A stretch of DNA of 64,000 nucleotides from Caballeronia sordidicola. Its GTDB lineage: Bacteria > Pseudomonadota > Gammaproteobacteria > Burkholderiales > Burkholderiaceae. Location: contig NZ_FCOC02000003.1 of NCBI RefSeq assembly GCF_001544455.2, positions 186,001 to 250,000 on the forward strand. Direction: 5' to 3'. The translations under genes and the position numbers were made by a program. The first letter of the stretch is position 1, and the number at the start of each line of letters is the position of its first letter. A model generated the notes under the pieces. It did no database searches and was not told the DNA's origin. It saw nothing but the letters and a program-made list of their open reading frames with translations. Below, piece after piece: positions 28,390 through 37,290 of this stretch.

Positions 28390-29775
28390 TCACTTACTCT
28401 TTCGCCGGGTATTTCCCGGCGCTTCCCATTCGTCGAGATTCTGAGCGGCCTTCTCCACCCCGGCTCCCCAGTTCAGCGCCTGATCCTGATCGAACCGCTT
28501 CCCCAGCTTCCATGCAATCTCCGCGCGGGCGAGTTGCACGCCCATATAAAACGCATGTCCGCCATCGGCTTCCAGTCCCAATCCCGGATACAAGGCGAAC
28601 GGATCGCCTTCGACCTGATGTCCGTCGCGGTTATAAACGTGAATTCCGTCGGCTGCGACCTGTACCCGAAAATTCGGATCACGCACCGCTCCTGCAAAAA
28701 GCGCGATCTCCTGCGCGTCATAAGGGAAAGGCCGCTTGTCGTGCAGCGTGGAAAGATCGCTGCAGATGCCCTTGGGCAAGACCTGCGCCTCGCGTGCGGC
28801 AAACATCATTCGCCGCGCGACATCGGCTTCTTTCACCGCGCGCCGCGCATGCAGGCTCACCGAGGTCGTCAGCACCGCGTTCACCCGCAACTCGGCCGCC
28901 ATGCCAAGCAACACGGCGTTGATCCCGCTCGTATCGGCTTCGGTGAGTTCCGTCACATTGCCTATGCCCATCATGATGCCGATATCCGGATAACGCTCGC
29001 GCAGTGCGACATACCGCGCGATCGATGCGGCCAGTCCAAACGGGATCGGATCTAGAATGGGGTCGGCGAGAAACGGCCGTCCGCGCGACAAAAGGGTATC
29101 GATAGCGGCATTTAGCGAACCCGGATCGCCCGGTTCACGCGCGACCAGGATAGGTGTTGACGCCACTTCATCAGCTATCCATAACGTATCGGCGTTGAGG
29201 CTCATCACGTAATCGGCGCCAGCGCAGCCGCCACGCAAAAGTTCGTCGGTGCGCATGGAGTCCACGCTCACGCGATACCCACGCTCTTTTAACGCAAGCA
29301 CGGAATCTTCGAGATGCGCGAACGGCGTTTCAGGCAGGCAGCCGATATCGATTACATCCGCGCCCTGAGACGCATAGGCCGAAGCGCGCTCGACGATACC
29401 GTCAACCGAAAGCCGGGGGGCATCGACAATCTCCGCGAAAATCTCCGTCTCGTAGCGCGATAAATCCAGGTGCCTCGCCTCGCGTCCGAAGAACTGCGGC
29501 AGGTCCTTGACCTCCTCGGGACCGCGTTCGACCGCTACGCCGAAGTGTTGACTCAGCGCGTCGAGGTCGCCACGGCACTTACCCGGCACGATCATCCTGC
29601 TTGCCAGAAGCGGCAAGGCGACGCGACGCCGGATCATGTCGGCGGTCATCAAGGCGGCGACCTGCAGGCCGATCTCGCGGACTTCCCATGTGAAGGGTGC
29701 GGGCGCCATGCCTTCGAGCACCTGATGCAAACTGCGTTCAGCGAGCCGCCCTGTCAGGAAGACGATGTGGTCCAT
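28390..29775 (-). CDS. Dihydropteroate synthase-like protein (DUF6513-type)
   Basis: A 461-residue protein with a TIM-barrel related to dihydropteroate synthase in its C-terminal two thirds (ADVIDIGCLPET, YRVSVDSMRTDELL, FLADPILDPIPFGLAAS, IMMGIGNVTELTEADTSG). The family occurs in methanogens and bacteria with H4MPT and is thought to act in pterin-ring assembly; its exact step is not established. The start at 29775 (MDHIVFLTGR) lies inside the end of dmrB (22-base overlap). The longer frame to 29913 is rejected. Confidence 0.85.
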   Translation of the reverse strand: MDHIVFLTGRLAERSLHQVLEGMAPAPFTWEVREIGLQVAALMTADMIRRRVALPLLASRMIVPGKCRGDLDALSQHFGVAVERGPEEVKDLPQFFGREARHLDLSRYETEIFAEIVDAPRLSVDGIVERASAYASQGADVIDIGCLPETPFAHLEDSVLALKERGYRVSVDSMRTDELLRGGCAGADYVMSLNADTLWIADEVASTPILVAREPGDPGSLNAAIDTLLSRGRPFLADPILDPIPFGLAASIARYVALRERYPDIGIMMGIGNVTELTEADTSGINAVLLGMAAELRVNAVLTTSVSLHARRAVKEADVARRMMFAAREAQVLPKGICSDLSTLHDKRPFPYDAQEIALFAGAVRDPNFRVQVAADGIHVYNRDGHQVEGDPFALYPGLGLEADGGHAFYMGVQLARAEIAWKLGKRFDQDQALNWGAGVEKAAQNLDEWEAPGNTRRKSK

Positions 29776-30380
29776 GCGAGCCCGAGTGTCGATAGCCGTT
29801 GATCGAGCGCTGCTTTCAACTCGTCGAGCGAGCGCGCTACCGTCGTATATTCGATCTGCGCCAGTTGATCCACACGTTGCAGTTCGATGTCGCGCGGACG
29901 CACCTCGACCCACTCGTGCGGACTCTGCGTGATTACGCTCGGCGCGGTATCACATGCGAAAACAATGCCCGGTATGCATTGCTTGCCGGCCTGCGCGTAA
30001 AGGTTGGTCGGTAACGTATCGGATATGCCCAGCGCGCATTTGGCAACCGTGTTGCTGGTCGCGGGGGCAATCACGACCGTGTGATATTTCCCTTCATAGA
30101 GCATGCCCACGGGAACGCCGCTCGCGCTGTTGTCGCGGAATACCCGAAAATGTTCGCGCAGTTTTGGCAGAGGCCAGCCATAGAGAGGCAACACTTCCTC
30201 TCCTGCCGACGATAAAAACAGGTTCACGCCCGGCAACCGCCGCGCGAGTTCGACCGACTCCTCTATCATGTGGCCCGACCCGGTCACGCACCACGCAAAC
30301 CCCGCATCGGGCTTGAACTGATCGAGCTTGCGGGCGGGTGTGGGTGTGCGGGAAGCAGACGGTTCGCTCATGCCGCTCAC
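29754..30380 (-). CDS. dmrB: Dihydromethanopterin reductase, flavoprotein type
   Basis: A 208-residue FMN-type flavoprotein (AWCVTGSGHMIEES, HTVVIAPATSNTVAKCALGISDTLPTNLYAQAG) of the DmrB family. A characterised member comes from Burkholderia xenovorans and reduces dihydromethanopterin to H4MPT, the last step of cofactor synthesis. GTG at 30380 overlaps the stop of the sigma-54 regulator (GTGA); an in-frame ATG three codons later (30371) is the alternative. It overlaps the DHPS-like gene by 22 bases. Confidence 0.87.
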   Translation of the reverse strand: MSGMSEPSASRTPTPARKLDQFKPDAGFAWCVTGSGHMIEESVELARRLPGVNLFLSSAGEEVLPLYGWPLPKLREHFRVFRDNSASGVPVGMLYEGKYHTVVIAPATSNTVAKCALGISDTLPTNLYAQAGKQCIPGIVFACDTAPSVITQSPHEWVEVRPRDIELQRVDQLAQIEYTTVARSLDELKAALDQRLSTLGLAWTTSSS

Positions 30381-32485
30381 GCGTTGGGAGGCAGCGCCGA
30401 TCCGTCATGCGACAGCCGGATATGCAGGCGATGCATCTTCCTGTACAGCGTGTTCCGGCTGATACCGAGCCCCTTGGCGACGCTGCTGACATTCCAGCGA
30501 TGTTCGTCGAGCAGTTCCAGCACGGTCTCGCGTTCCTTGAGCTGGATCGCGTTGAGCTCGGACGTGTCGGCGTCATCGGCGGCCTGCGTGTAGGGGCTCA
30601 TCGCAGGCGCGGTGTTCACGCCATAACCCATTCCCATGCCAAGCCGCGCGGCCTGGGTCGTGCCTGCGAACTGGGCGATTTCGACGGGCAGGTGCGAGCA
30701 GTCGATCTCCATGCCGTCGCACAACGCAATGGCCATTTGCAGCACATGGCGCAACTGGCGGATGTTGCCCGGCCATGGATAATTCAATAGCGCATGACGG
30801 GCTTCGGGGGTCAGCGTGGGCGGATCTTCGGCCTCTGCTGCCAGCAGGTGCTGCATCAGCGCAAGTGCATCGGCACGCTCTTTCAGTGGCGGCAAATTGA
30901 TTTCGATGCCGTTGAGCCGGTAGTACAGGTCTTCGCGGAAAGCGCCGCTTTGCACGAGTTCGAGCAGGTTGCGATGGCTCGCGCTGATCAACTGGAAATC
31001 CACCTTGACCGTGGTTTCAGCGCCGAGCGGCGTGACTTCATGCTCTTCAAGTACCCGTAGCAAGCGGGCTTGCAACGCCATTGGCATGTCGCCGATTTCA
31101 TCGAGGAACAGCGAGCCGCCATTCGCCTGCACGATCTTGCCGCGGCGTCCTTCGCGCTGCGCGCCGGTGAACGCCCCCGCGCGATAGCCGAACAACTCGC
31201 TCTCTATCAGGTTCTCCGGCAGCGACGCGCAATTCACCGCCACAAAGCTGCCCGCGCTGTTCGGGCTGATGCTGTGCAGCGCATTCGCGAAGACTTCCTT
31301 ACCCGTGCCGGTCTGGCCTCTCAGGATGATCGGGATCTTGCGCTGGATGACGCGCACGGCGAGTTGTATCTGCGACGCCATGCGTGGATCGCCGAATTCC
31401 AGATGCGCGAGTTTTTCCATCCGGCTGTCCTGTGCGGCGATATCGCGAGTCAAGCGAACGCCTTTGGCGCGCGCGGCCGCCGTGGGCGACGGGGCCGCTG
31501 CCGCGCGGTTCGCCGGATCGGTCATGAAGATGCGGGTTGCGGTCGTTGCGGCGTCGCGCGGCGTCTGGGCGACGAGAAAAAAGCGGTTGTTCGCGTTCGC
31601 GCTGTAGACCGTGACCGGATGGAACGAACCGCGAATGCTGCGCGCGATCATGTCCTCCAGCGGCACGTTGAACGCTTCCTCGATGCGTTTGCCGCACAGT
31701 TCCGCGTGCGAGCGGAAGTCGAGCTGAAAGAGCGCGCTGCGGCTGGCGGCGAGCACCACGCCGTCGTCGCTGACCGCGAGCTTGCCGGCGTGCAGCGTGC
31801 CGACAAACTCCGGGCGGCTGTGAAAATGGATCATGTTCGCGTGGCGATACCGCGCGTCGATCAAACGGTTTTCGATCATCTGCCGCGACATGCCGACCAG
31901 TACCAGCGAATGCTGCTGCAGCAGTTTCGAGCGGCTCGTGACGTCGAGCACACCGGCCACCTCGCCGCGGTCGTTGAAGATCGGCGCGGCCGAACAGGTC
32001 AAGGACGTATAGCGCGGATAGAAATGTTCGTGCTGGTACACCGCAATGCAGTCGCGTTCGGCGAGGCACGTGCCCATGCCGTTCGTTCCCGCTTCACGCT
32101 CGCTCCAGAGCGCGCCGACGCGCAGGCCGTCCGCTGCAATTGCTTCGCCGAACGGGACCGACGCTACCTGATGCACGATCACGCCGTCGGCATCCACCAG
32201 TACGACCGCGAGTTCGGGATCCGCGAGTTGTTGATAGAGCGTGGTCATCTCGAGTTTCGAGCACGCAATGAGATCGCTTGCCGCTTCGCGCCGGGCGGCG
32301 AGTTCATGCTGAGTCAGCACGGGCGGCATGACAAAGCGGGCCGGGTCGAGCCTGAACTCCTTGAGGCAGCGCATCCACGACTGGGCGACTGAGTCGCTCG
32401 TGGGACGCGTTGGCAACTGGTTGTTGACGATGTTCAGTACTTCGCGAACGTGCACGTTGTTCTCGGCAAGCGACGACATTGACAT
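30377..32485 (-). CDS. Sigma-54-dependent activator, AcoR-like (GAF-AAA+-Fis)
   Basis: A 702-residue enhancer-binding protein. The N-terminal GAF-like sensor region (about 75-200, with EREAGTNGMGTCLAE) is followed by the AAA+ domain: Walker A GQTGTGKE at 390-397, the sigma-54 contact loop GAFTGA at 437-442, Walker B GGSLFLDE at 456-463. A Fis-type helix-turn-helix lies near the C-terminus (VSSVAKGLGISRNTLYRKMHRL). The intact GAFTGA means it should activate sigma-54 promoters. It is coupled to dmrB. Promoter-like -24/-12 sequences near pqqA, phhB and xoxF make it a candidate master activator of this island; that link is inference. Confidence 0.93.
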   Translation of the reverse strand: MSMSSLAENNVHVREVLNIVNNQLPTRPTSDSVAQSWMRCLKEFRLDPARFVMPPVLTQHELAARREAASDLIACSKLEMTTLYQQLADPELAVVLVDADGVIVHQVASVPFGEAIAADGLRVGALWSEREAGTNGMGTCLAERDCIAVYQHEHFYPRYTSLTCSAAPIFNDRGEVAGVLDVTSRSKLLQQHSLVLVGMSRQMIENRLIDARYRHANMIHFHSRPEFVGTLHAGKLAVSDDGVVLAASRSALFQLDFRSHAELCGKRIEEAFNVPLEDMIARSIRGSFHPVTVYSANANNRFFLVAQTPRDAATTATRIFMTDPANRAAAAPSPTAAARAKGVRLTRDIAAQDSRMEKLAHLEFGDPRMASQIQLAVRVIQRKIPIILRGQTGTGKEVFANALHSISPNSAGSFVAVNCASLPENLIESELFGYRAGAFTGAQREGRRGKIVQANGGSLFLDEIGDMPMALQARLLRVLEEHEVTPLGAETTVKVDFQLISASHRNLLELVQSGAFREDLYYRLNGIEINLPPLKERADALALMQHLLAAEAEDPPTLTPEARHALLNYPWPGNIRQLRHVLQMAIALCDGMEIDCSHLPVEIAQFAGTTQAARLGMGMGYGVNTAPAMSPYTQAADDADTSELNAIQLKERETVLELLDEHRWNVSSVAKGLGISRNTLYRKMHRLHIRLSHDGSALPPNA

Positions 32486-32514
32486 GGGGCCAGTCTCCGG
32501 GGCGTCCGCTGGTT

Positions 32515-32532
32515 CTTGCGACGGTTCGCAAG
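32515..32532. promoter_or_regulatory. Inverted repeat upstream of sigma-54 activator
   Basis: CTTGCGA-CGGT-TCGCAAG, a perfect seven-base dyad 30-47 bases upstream of the activator ATG. Its position fits an operator or a leader hairpin. Confidence 0.35.
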
Positions 32533-32611
32533 CGCCGCGGCGCCGTATCTAATGGTATTCCCCTGCGCGGCGTGTCTTTCGCATGCGGCTCTCAGCACGC
32601 ATGCGCCCGAA

Positions 32612-32645
32612 CCAGTTCATTCATTCTGAAGTGCTTATGAACTGG
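32612..32645. promoter_or_regulatory. Nine-base inverted repeat, 16-base spacer
   Basis: CCAGTTCAT and ATGAACTGG form a perfect nine-base inverted repeat around a 16-base spacer between the divergent activator and folB genes. It may bind a dimeric regulator with separated half-sites. Confidence 0.35.
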
Positions 32646-32788
32646 CGCCACTCACAAAACTTTACATCCGATGACGTTCCGGTTCAATAAGTAGTCGCGT
32701 CAGGGCAGGGTGTCGAGCCCGGAATTTGCTTTATTCGCTCGTGGCGATCAATCATTTTCTTTTCCCGCCTTCGAGCAATGGAGTTTCC

Positions 32789-33247
32789 ATGGAGCTTTTC
32801 GATGCAATCCGAGCCACGCGCAGTTCCGCCGGTTCAAGAGAATCCGCGCGCCGCGCGATTGCCGATGCTGCACCGCAAACCGTGAGCGGCGCGCCAATGG
32901 ATATTGTCTATATCAACGGCTTTACGGCGCAGACCGTAATCGGTATTGATGCAGTCGAACTGCACGAGCCACAACCCGTGCTGCTGGATCTCGCAATCGG
33001 AGTCCCTTCCATACGCGCTTGCGTGACGGATCGGATCGAGGACACGGTCAATTATGCGGCGGTGCACGATGCGCTCGGTGTGCTCATGGCTTCGCATGGG
33101 GTTCAGTTGCTCGAACGGCTTGCCGAAAAAATCGCGCAGTTGGTAATAGCCGACTTTGGCGCGCGCTGGGTGCGGGTTTCCCTAGCCAAGCCCGCCAAGT
33201 TCGATGATGTGGATTCAGTCGGCGTGGTGATCGAAAGAAGAGGCTAA
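32789..33247 (+). CDS. folB: Dihydroneopterin aldolase-family protein
   Basis: A 152-residue FolB-type protein (IVYINGFTAQTVIGIDAVEL, LLDLAIGVPS, DTVNYAAVHDALG, LLERLAEKIAQLV). FolB cleaves or epimerises dihydroneopterin in folate synthesis; copies in H4MPT islands probably supply the pterin branch of methanopterin. ATG at 32789 follows GGAG and adds about 36 residues before the usual N-terminus (MDIVYING at 32897, which has no ribosome site). It faces the periplasmic protein gene with 30 bases between stops. Confidence 0.85.
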   Translation: MELFDAIRATRSSAGSRESARRAIADAAPQTVSGAPMDIVYINGFTAQTVIGIDAVELHEPQPVLLDLAIGVPSIRACVTDRIEDTVNYAAVHDALGVLMASHGVQLLERLAEKIAQLVIADFGARWVRVSLAKPAKFDDVDSVGVVIERRG

Positions 33248-33277
33248 GCTAAGGGCCACTCCTGAATGCTGGCGACG

Positions 33278-33685
33278 TCACTTGGCTGCGGCCTTGGACA
33301 CGCCACATGCCCTGAACGCCTCGGTTTGTACAGAGCGGAAGTTCTTTGTCTGCGCCCGGGCCCGGTCCACCCGGAACTCGTTGCCGCCTTCCCCGCCAAG
33401 CGTCGCATACTTCGAAAAGGTCATCTGCTCGACGTAGTCATCGTAGGGAAGAACCTTTGCGATGTGATCTATGGCGCATGAGCATTTGTACACGTTCGCA
33501 AAGTCATGACCGTTGTCATCCATGCACCCAAGTACGTACTCCACACGGCCCTGCGTGGGATAGTCATAACTGTGCGCGGCACTGCCGCCTGAAGGTGCGG
33601 CTTCGCCGGAACCTGCCGCGAGCGCAATCGCCGGAGCCACCGCGAGACCGGCAAGCAACAGCCGCACGCGATATCGATAAGTCAT
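33278..33685 (-). CDS. Conserved exported protein of C1 island, function unknown
   Basis: A 135-residue protein with a signal peptide (about 1-23, then an AGSGEAAPSGGSA linker). The mature part has Cys residues in GCMDDNGHDFANVYKCSCAID and one near the C-terminus (FRACGV), suggesting disulfides or metal/haem-independent folding in the periplasm; no CXXCH is present. It lies 133 bases downstream of fae on the same strand. I do not recognise a characterised family. The location suggests a periplasmic accessory of methanol oxidation. Confidence 0.72.
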   Translation of the reverse strand: MTYRYRVRLLLAGLAVAPAIALAAGSGEAAPSGGSAAHSYDYPTQGRVEYVLGCMDDNGHDFANVYKCSCAIDHIAKVLPYDDYVEQMTFSKYATLGGEGGNEFRVDRARAQTKNFRSVQTEAFRACGVSKAAAK

Positions 33686-33818
33686 TGCAGTGCCTCTGCC
33701 AAAGCATTATTCATCGGTTGAATACGGGGACCGGCCATTGAGCAGGCCGCGAATCAAGTCATGCAAAGCACGATCCGCGGCCCGTCTTTCTCTTTCCGGA
33801 TCCGTGTGGCCCCAGGAT

Positions 33819-34328
33819 TCAGGCCGCGGCAAACGGATGCGCGGCTGCCGCCTTCTTCGATACCACGTCCGCCGCGCTCGGCTCCCCGGCAACGGCTCGC
33901 TGGATCGCTTCGCGCGTGGCCTTGTAGTTGTACTCCTGGATCTTCTTGTCGTCGTCGGCTTCCCAGTGGATGAACACGCCGACGCAAACGAACACGTCGT
34001 CGGCTTCGTCCGCGGGAATGGTGCCGTCTTCCACGCTGTCGGCAACCGCGAGCGCGACCGCATGCTGCGCCGGGCCGAACATCTGCACAGCCTGCTTTGC
34101 ACCCTTGATGGTGACCTTGTTGAACATCACCGTATTCGGGCGGGTGATGAGATTCGGCGCGACGACCGCGAGCAGCGACGTGAAACCGTCCTTGTTATTG
34201 GTCAGGGCGTGGCAGAACGCGGTCTCGACGGCTGAACCGCGCGGTCCGATCAGCAGGTCGATATGCGCGACCTCGTTGCCGTCGCCGACTAGCGACTCGC
34301 CTACCATGACGCGGTTGATTTTGGCCAT
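33819..34328 (-). CDS. fae: Formaldehyde-activating enzyme
   Basis: A 169-residue Fae, which speeds condensation of formaldehyde with H4MPT to methylene-H4MPT. The hallmark N-terminus ([14 protein letters not shown] with the catalytic-type His22) and [24 protein letters not shown] are intact. A strong GGAGGA ribosome site lies upstream. It has its own upstream gap of 127 bases containing a perfect TGGCACG -24 box with a poorer -12. This is the entry point of the H4MPT pathway encoded here. Confidence 0.97.
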   Translation of the reverse strand: MAKINRVMVGESLVGDGNEVAHIDLLIGPRGSAVETAFCHALTNNKDGFTSLLAVVAPNLITRPNTVMFNKVTIKGAKQAVQMFGPAQHAVALAVADSVEDGTIPADEADDVFVCVGVFIHWEADDDKKIQEYNYKATREAIQRAVAGEPSAADVVSKKAAAAHPFAAA

Positions 34329-34416
34329 GCTGTTCCTCCAGTGATTTGGATACGAATGTCCCGCTTGCGGTCAGCTCGCGCCCGGCGCGAACTCTTTGAG
34401 AACCATGGCTGTTCCT

Positions 34417-34432
34417 ATCATGTTCCGTGCCA
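34417..34432 (-). promoter_or_regulatory. Weak sigma-54-like promoter of fae
   Basis: The minus strand reads TGGCACGGAACATGAT. The -24 half is perfect, but the -12 half is ATGAT instead of TTGCW and lacks the C of the GC pair (10 of 12 overall). The predicted leader would be about 78 bases. Confidence 0.25.
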
Positions 34433-34455
34433 ATCGGCTGCGCATGCGCCGCACG

Positions 34456-35310
34456 TCAACTCATGCGGCCATGCGCTACGCCGCCCACGAACAATGTCGC
34501 GACCGTCAGGTCCGCGCTCGTACCCGGATTGATGCCGCGCGCCTTGAGTTCGCCGTCCCACGCGGCGAGACCCGCGGCCACGCTGCCGGGGCCGTTTCGA
34601 TGCAGCGCGTCCTGCCAGTGCCGCGCGTCGTCCGTGACACTCTGCGCCATCGGCAGGCCGTGCTTGCGCACAATGTGTGAATCGGGCCAGCCGCTCAGGA
34701 AATGCAGGAACAGCGCGAGGGTCGAGGTTTCGTCGATTGCGTGAAGACGGCGCGCCGGTTCGAAGACGTCGGCAAACCCGTTTGCATACTGCCGCGCGAT
34801 GCTGTCACGTTGCGCCGCCAGCGTCATCGCGGTGCGAAGGCCGACAGTGGGCGCATCGCGCACCGATTGTTCGGACGTGTCGCCCAGTCCGCCGGGATTC
34901 GCCAGCGCGATCGCGCGGTACGCTTCGCGGGCATCGTCGATACCGAGCCGCGCCAGCATGTTTTCGGTTGCGTCGCGCCAGGTATCGAGCGTCACGTCAG
35001 CGTTGGCGAATTCATCGAGCGCGGCTGCGAGCGGCGCCACCAGCAGGACGATGCCGAGGTTGGTGTTGCAGCCAGCGACTTCGCGCGTACGGCGCACGGC
35101 ATTCAGCATTCGCTCGCCAACGGGCGCGCCGGTTTCGAACAATCCTATGGCGGCAGCGTCCGCGCTCGCAATGAACTGAGCGGCCGTCATGCCGTGACCT
35201 TCACTCGCGAAGCTGACGTTGCCGGGTTTTACTGTCGCCACGTCCAGCCGGCAAGCGTTCAGGAAGGCTGCCAGCGCCCTTGAGGACAGAGAGTCAGTGA
35301 TTGGGGTCAT
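34456..35310 (-). CDS. CitG/MdcB-like triphosphoribosyl-dephospho-CoA synthase family protein
   Basis: A 284-residue all-helical protein of the CitG family (TVKPGNVSFASEGHGMTA, NTNLGIVLLVAPLA, NPGTSADLTVATLFVG). CitG makes the prosthetic-group precursor of citrate lyase, but no citrate or malonate lyase gene is nearby. Homologues are regular members of H4MPT islands, so a ribosyl-transfer-like step in methanopterin synthesis is likely but unproven. It overlaps the ATP-grasp gene by 17 bases. Confidence 0.82.
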   Translation of the reverse strand: MTPITDSLSSRALAAFLNACRLDVATVKPGNVSFASEGHGMTAAQFIASADAAAIGLFETGAPVGERMLNAVRRTREVAGCNTNLGIVLLVAPLAAALDEFANADVTLDTWRDATENMLARLGIDDAREAYRAIALANPGGLGDTSEQSVRDAPTVGLRTAMTLAAQRDSIARQYANGFADVFEPARRLHAIDETSTLALFLHFLSGWPDSHIVRKHGLPMAQSVTDDARHWQDALHRNGPGSVAAGLAAWDGELKARGINPGTSADLTVATLFVGGVAHGRMS

Positions 35311-36262
35311 CGCCGGTCTTCAAGGGCGTCAGGACGCGTGCCATGAGCTTGCGATCAAGCAGATCGTCGACCAGAGCCGCCGCAATATCGAACTGCGTGA
35401 CCGACTGTAACCCGCGCCATGCGGCAACGCCGTTGACCTCCAGCACCAGCGCGCCGGCGTCGCCGGGAATCAGGTCCACGCCGGCATAGTCCAGGCCCAG
35501 CGCGCGGCTTGCGCGCACGGCGATATCGGCGAGTTTGGGTTCGAGCGGCGCAGCCTCGCATGCCGCGCCTTGCGCAAAGTTGTGAATCCAGCCTTTGCCG
35601 CCGACCCGCTTCATGGCGGCTGAGGCACGGTCTCCGATCACGAGCACCCGCCAGTCGAAACCCGGCTGGCGGTTTTCGACCGCGCTTTCCACATAGCGCT
35701 GCAAATACGCGACCTGACCCGAGGCGCGCAGCGAAGGCAACGGCGCAAGCGATCCGTCACGGCGATTCGCGCCAAGACGTCGCAAGCCCTTGCCCTGCGA
35801 CCCGAACAGCGGCTTGAGCACCGTGCGGTGGCCGCCTGCCGCCTCGCGCATCAGCACGCGCTGCGCGAATGCGGCCGATTCGCTCGCCCACGTTGCGGGT
35901 GTCGGGACGCCGTGCAGATTGAGCAGGAAGCTCGTCATCGACTTGTCGACGCTGCGCTCGATCGCGCGTGCGTCGTTGTACACGGGCACGCCGCATTCGC
36001 GCAGCGCGTGCAGAATGCCAAGGCGCAAGGTGACCTGCTCGAAGGTTCCGCCAGCAATACCGCGCACGAATACCGCGTCGGGCAAAGTCTCGCCGAAGCC
36101 GGGTATTGCGAGTCCGAACGGGCGCAGGGTCGTATCGATACGGCAATCCGCCAGGTCCACGCAACGCGCCTCCACGCCGCGCGCGCGAAATGCTTTTTTG
36201 AGGCGCGAGGTATGCCAGCCGGTTTCGTCGCTCATGATCGCGACGCGCAATCCCGTGGTCAT
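35294..36262 (-). CDS. RimK-family ATP-grasp ligase, MptN-like
   Basis: A 322-residue ATP-grasp ligase (SVDKSMTSFLLNLHGVPTPATW, VLKPLFGSQGKGLRRL, FDWRVLVIGDRASAAMKR, YAGVDLIPGDAGALVLEVNG). The RimK family adds glutamate to carboxyls; in archaea MptN attaches glutamate to H4MPT. A similar tailoring of bacterial H4MPT is the likely job. The start overlaps the mch stop (ATGA), and its 3' end overlaps the citG-like gene. Confidence 0.82.
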   Translation of the reverse strand: MTTGLRVAIMSDETGWHTSRLKKAFRARGVEARCVDLADCRIDTTLRPFGLAIPGFGETLPDAVFVRGIAGGTFEQVTLRLGILHALRECGVPVYNDARAIERSVDKSMTSFLLNLHGVPTPATWASESAAFAQRVLMREAAGGHRTVLKPLFGSQGKGLRRLGANRRDGSLAPLPSLRASGQVAYLQRYVESAVENRQPGFDWRVLVIGDRASAAMKRVGGKGWIHNFAQGAACEAAPLEPKLADIAVRASRALGLDYAGVDLIPGDAGALVLEVNGVAAWRGLQSVTQFDIAAALVDDLLDRKLMARVLTPLKTGDDPNH

Positions 36263-37290
36263 GGCCCGGCCTTTTCACCGCCCGCCACAACCGGCGAGGC
36301 GGCGCTCCATTGCGTATCGAGCAATGCCATGTTCAGCGCGCCGCCGTGATACGTCATGCCGCTTTCCAGGCTGCTGACCCATACTTCCGCGGGCGCGAAC
36401 AACGCGGCGTCGATCTGGTAGAAGTCGTAATTGAACGCCTTGAAGATATCGGCGAAGGGGCGGCCGTAGTCGCGCGCATTCGAAGACGGCAATTGCGCCG
36501 CGAGACGTTGCGCCACCGCATCGCCTTTCACGGTCAGGTGCACGCGCCCGCCATACAGGATAGCGTCGTTGGTGCGGCCCATCGCCTGGATTGCATCGGG
36601 CGCGGGCGGGGGCAACGGCGCCGAGCCGCTGCCCTCGACAATCTCGTTCAGGTCCACGCCGAGCACGTGCGTCTTGTGCAGTGCAACTTCCACCACGCGG
36701 GCGACGACCTGCACCGTTCCTGCGACAGAGTGTGTCGGCGTGACGGCGATAGTGAGCTTGTCGGGCGCCAGCGCGCAATCGCGCAGTATCTTGTCGATGA
36801 CGACTTGCGGCGGCAGCCTGTCCACTTCCATTACTAGCGCCCCGCGGTCGTGCCGGTCGCGGTAGCCGAGTTCATCGAAGAGCGGTTCCTTCGCGGCCAG
36901 CGCGCGCGCCGGACCCGAACCGAGCGAAAAGAACTTCTTGCCGCCGGTCTGTTCTTTCGTGGCGGAAAGACTCCAGCCCGCGTACTGGCTGCCAAGGCAC
37001 GCCAGCACGGGCGAGGACGTATGCACCTCGATCATGCTGGGCCAGAGCGGATTCGCGTCGAGGCTCGAGCGCACGGCAACGCGTCCGAGGCCGCCCATGC
37101 AAAGCCGCGCGATCAGCACGCCCGCTTCCACGCCGCCGGTTGTCTCGACGCCGGCATCCACGATCGCGGTGCCGTCCGGCGTCCGCGACACGGCTATGCG
37201 CAGGCGCCCAGCGTGCTCGATGAGCCGGCTTGCTAGGCGTTCGCTCAGCGCATTGACGCTTACTTCAGGCGGAGGAAGGGATGACGGCAT
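36259..37290 (-). CDS. mch: Methenyl-H4MPT cyclohydrolase
   Basis: A 343-residue enzyme interconverting methenyl-H4MPT and 5-formyl-H4MPT. Typical stretches: VSVNALSERLASRLIEHA, GGVEAGVLIARLCMGGLG, SSPVLACLGSQYAGWSL, FFSLGSGPARALA and GRTNDAILYGG. The start at 37290 is preferred because GAGGA precedes it and 26 bases overlap the upstream ATP-grasp gene. A longer frame reaches 37386 without a better site. Confidence 0.95.
   Translation of the reverse strand: MPSSLPPPEVSVNALSERLASRLIEHAGRLRIAVSRTPDGTAIVDAGVETTGGVEAGVLIARLCMGGLGRVAVRSSLDANPLWPSMIEVHTSSPVLACLGSQYAGWSLSATKEQTGGKKFFSLGSGPARALAAKEPLFDELGYRDRHDRGALVMEVDRLPPQVVIDKILRDCALAPDKLTIAVTPTHSVAGTVQVVARVVEVALHKTHVLGVDLNEIVEGSGSAPLPPPAPDAIQAMGRTNDAILYGGRVHLTVKGDAVAQRLAAQLPSSNARDYGRPFADIFKAFNYDFYQIDAALFAPAEVWVSSLESGMTYHGGALNMALLDTQWSAASPVVAGGEKAGP

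Larger units (their letters stand above)
32486..32788. other. Divergent region between sigma-54 activator and folB
   Basis: 303 bases without a credible gene. It contains two perfect inverted repeats (32515-32532 and 32612-32645). No good -24/-12 element was found on either strand, so these genes are probably not sigma-54 dependent. Confidence 0.6.

Noticed and set aside
33686..33701. A 10/12 sigma-54-like match upstream of the small periplasmic protein gene
   Set aside because: It abuts the ATG, so the predicted transcript start would fall inside the gene.
34456..35310. Citrate lyase prosthetic-group synthesis gene
   Set aside because: No citrate lyase genes nearby; it is embedded with overlaps in the H4MPT string.
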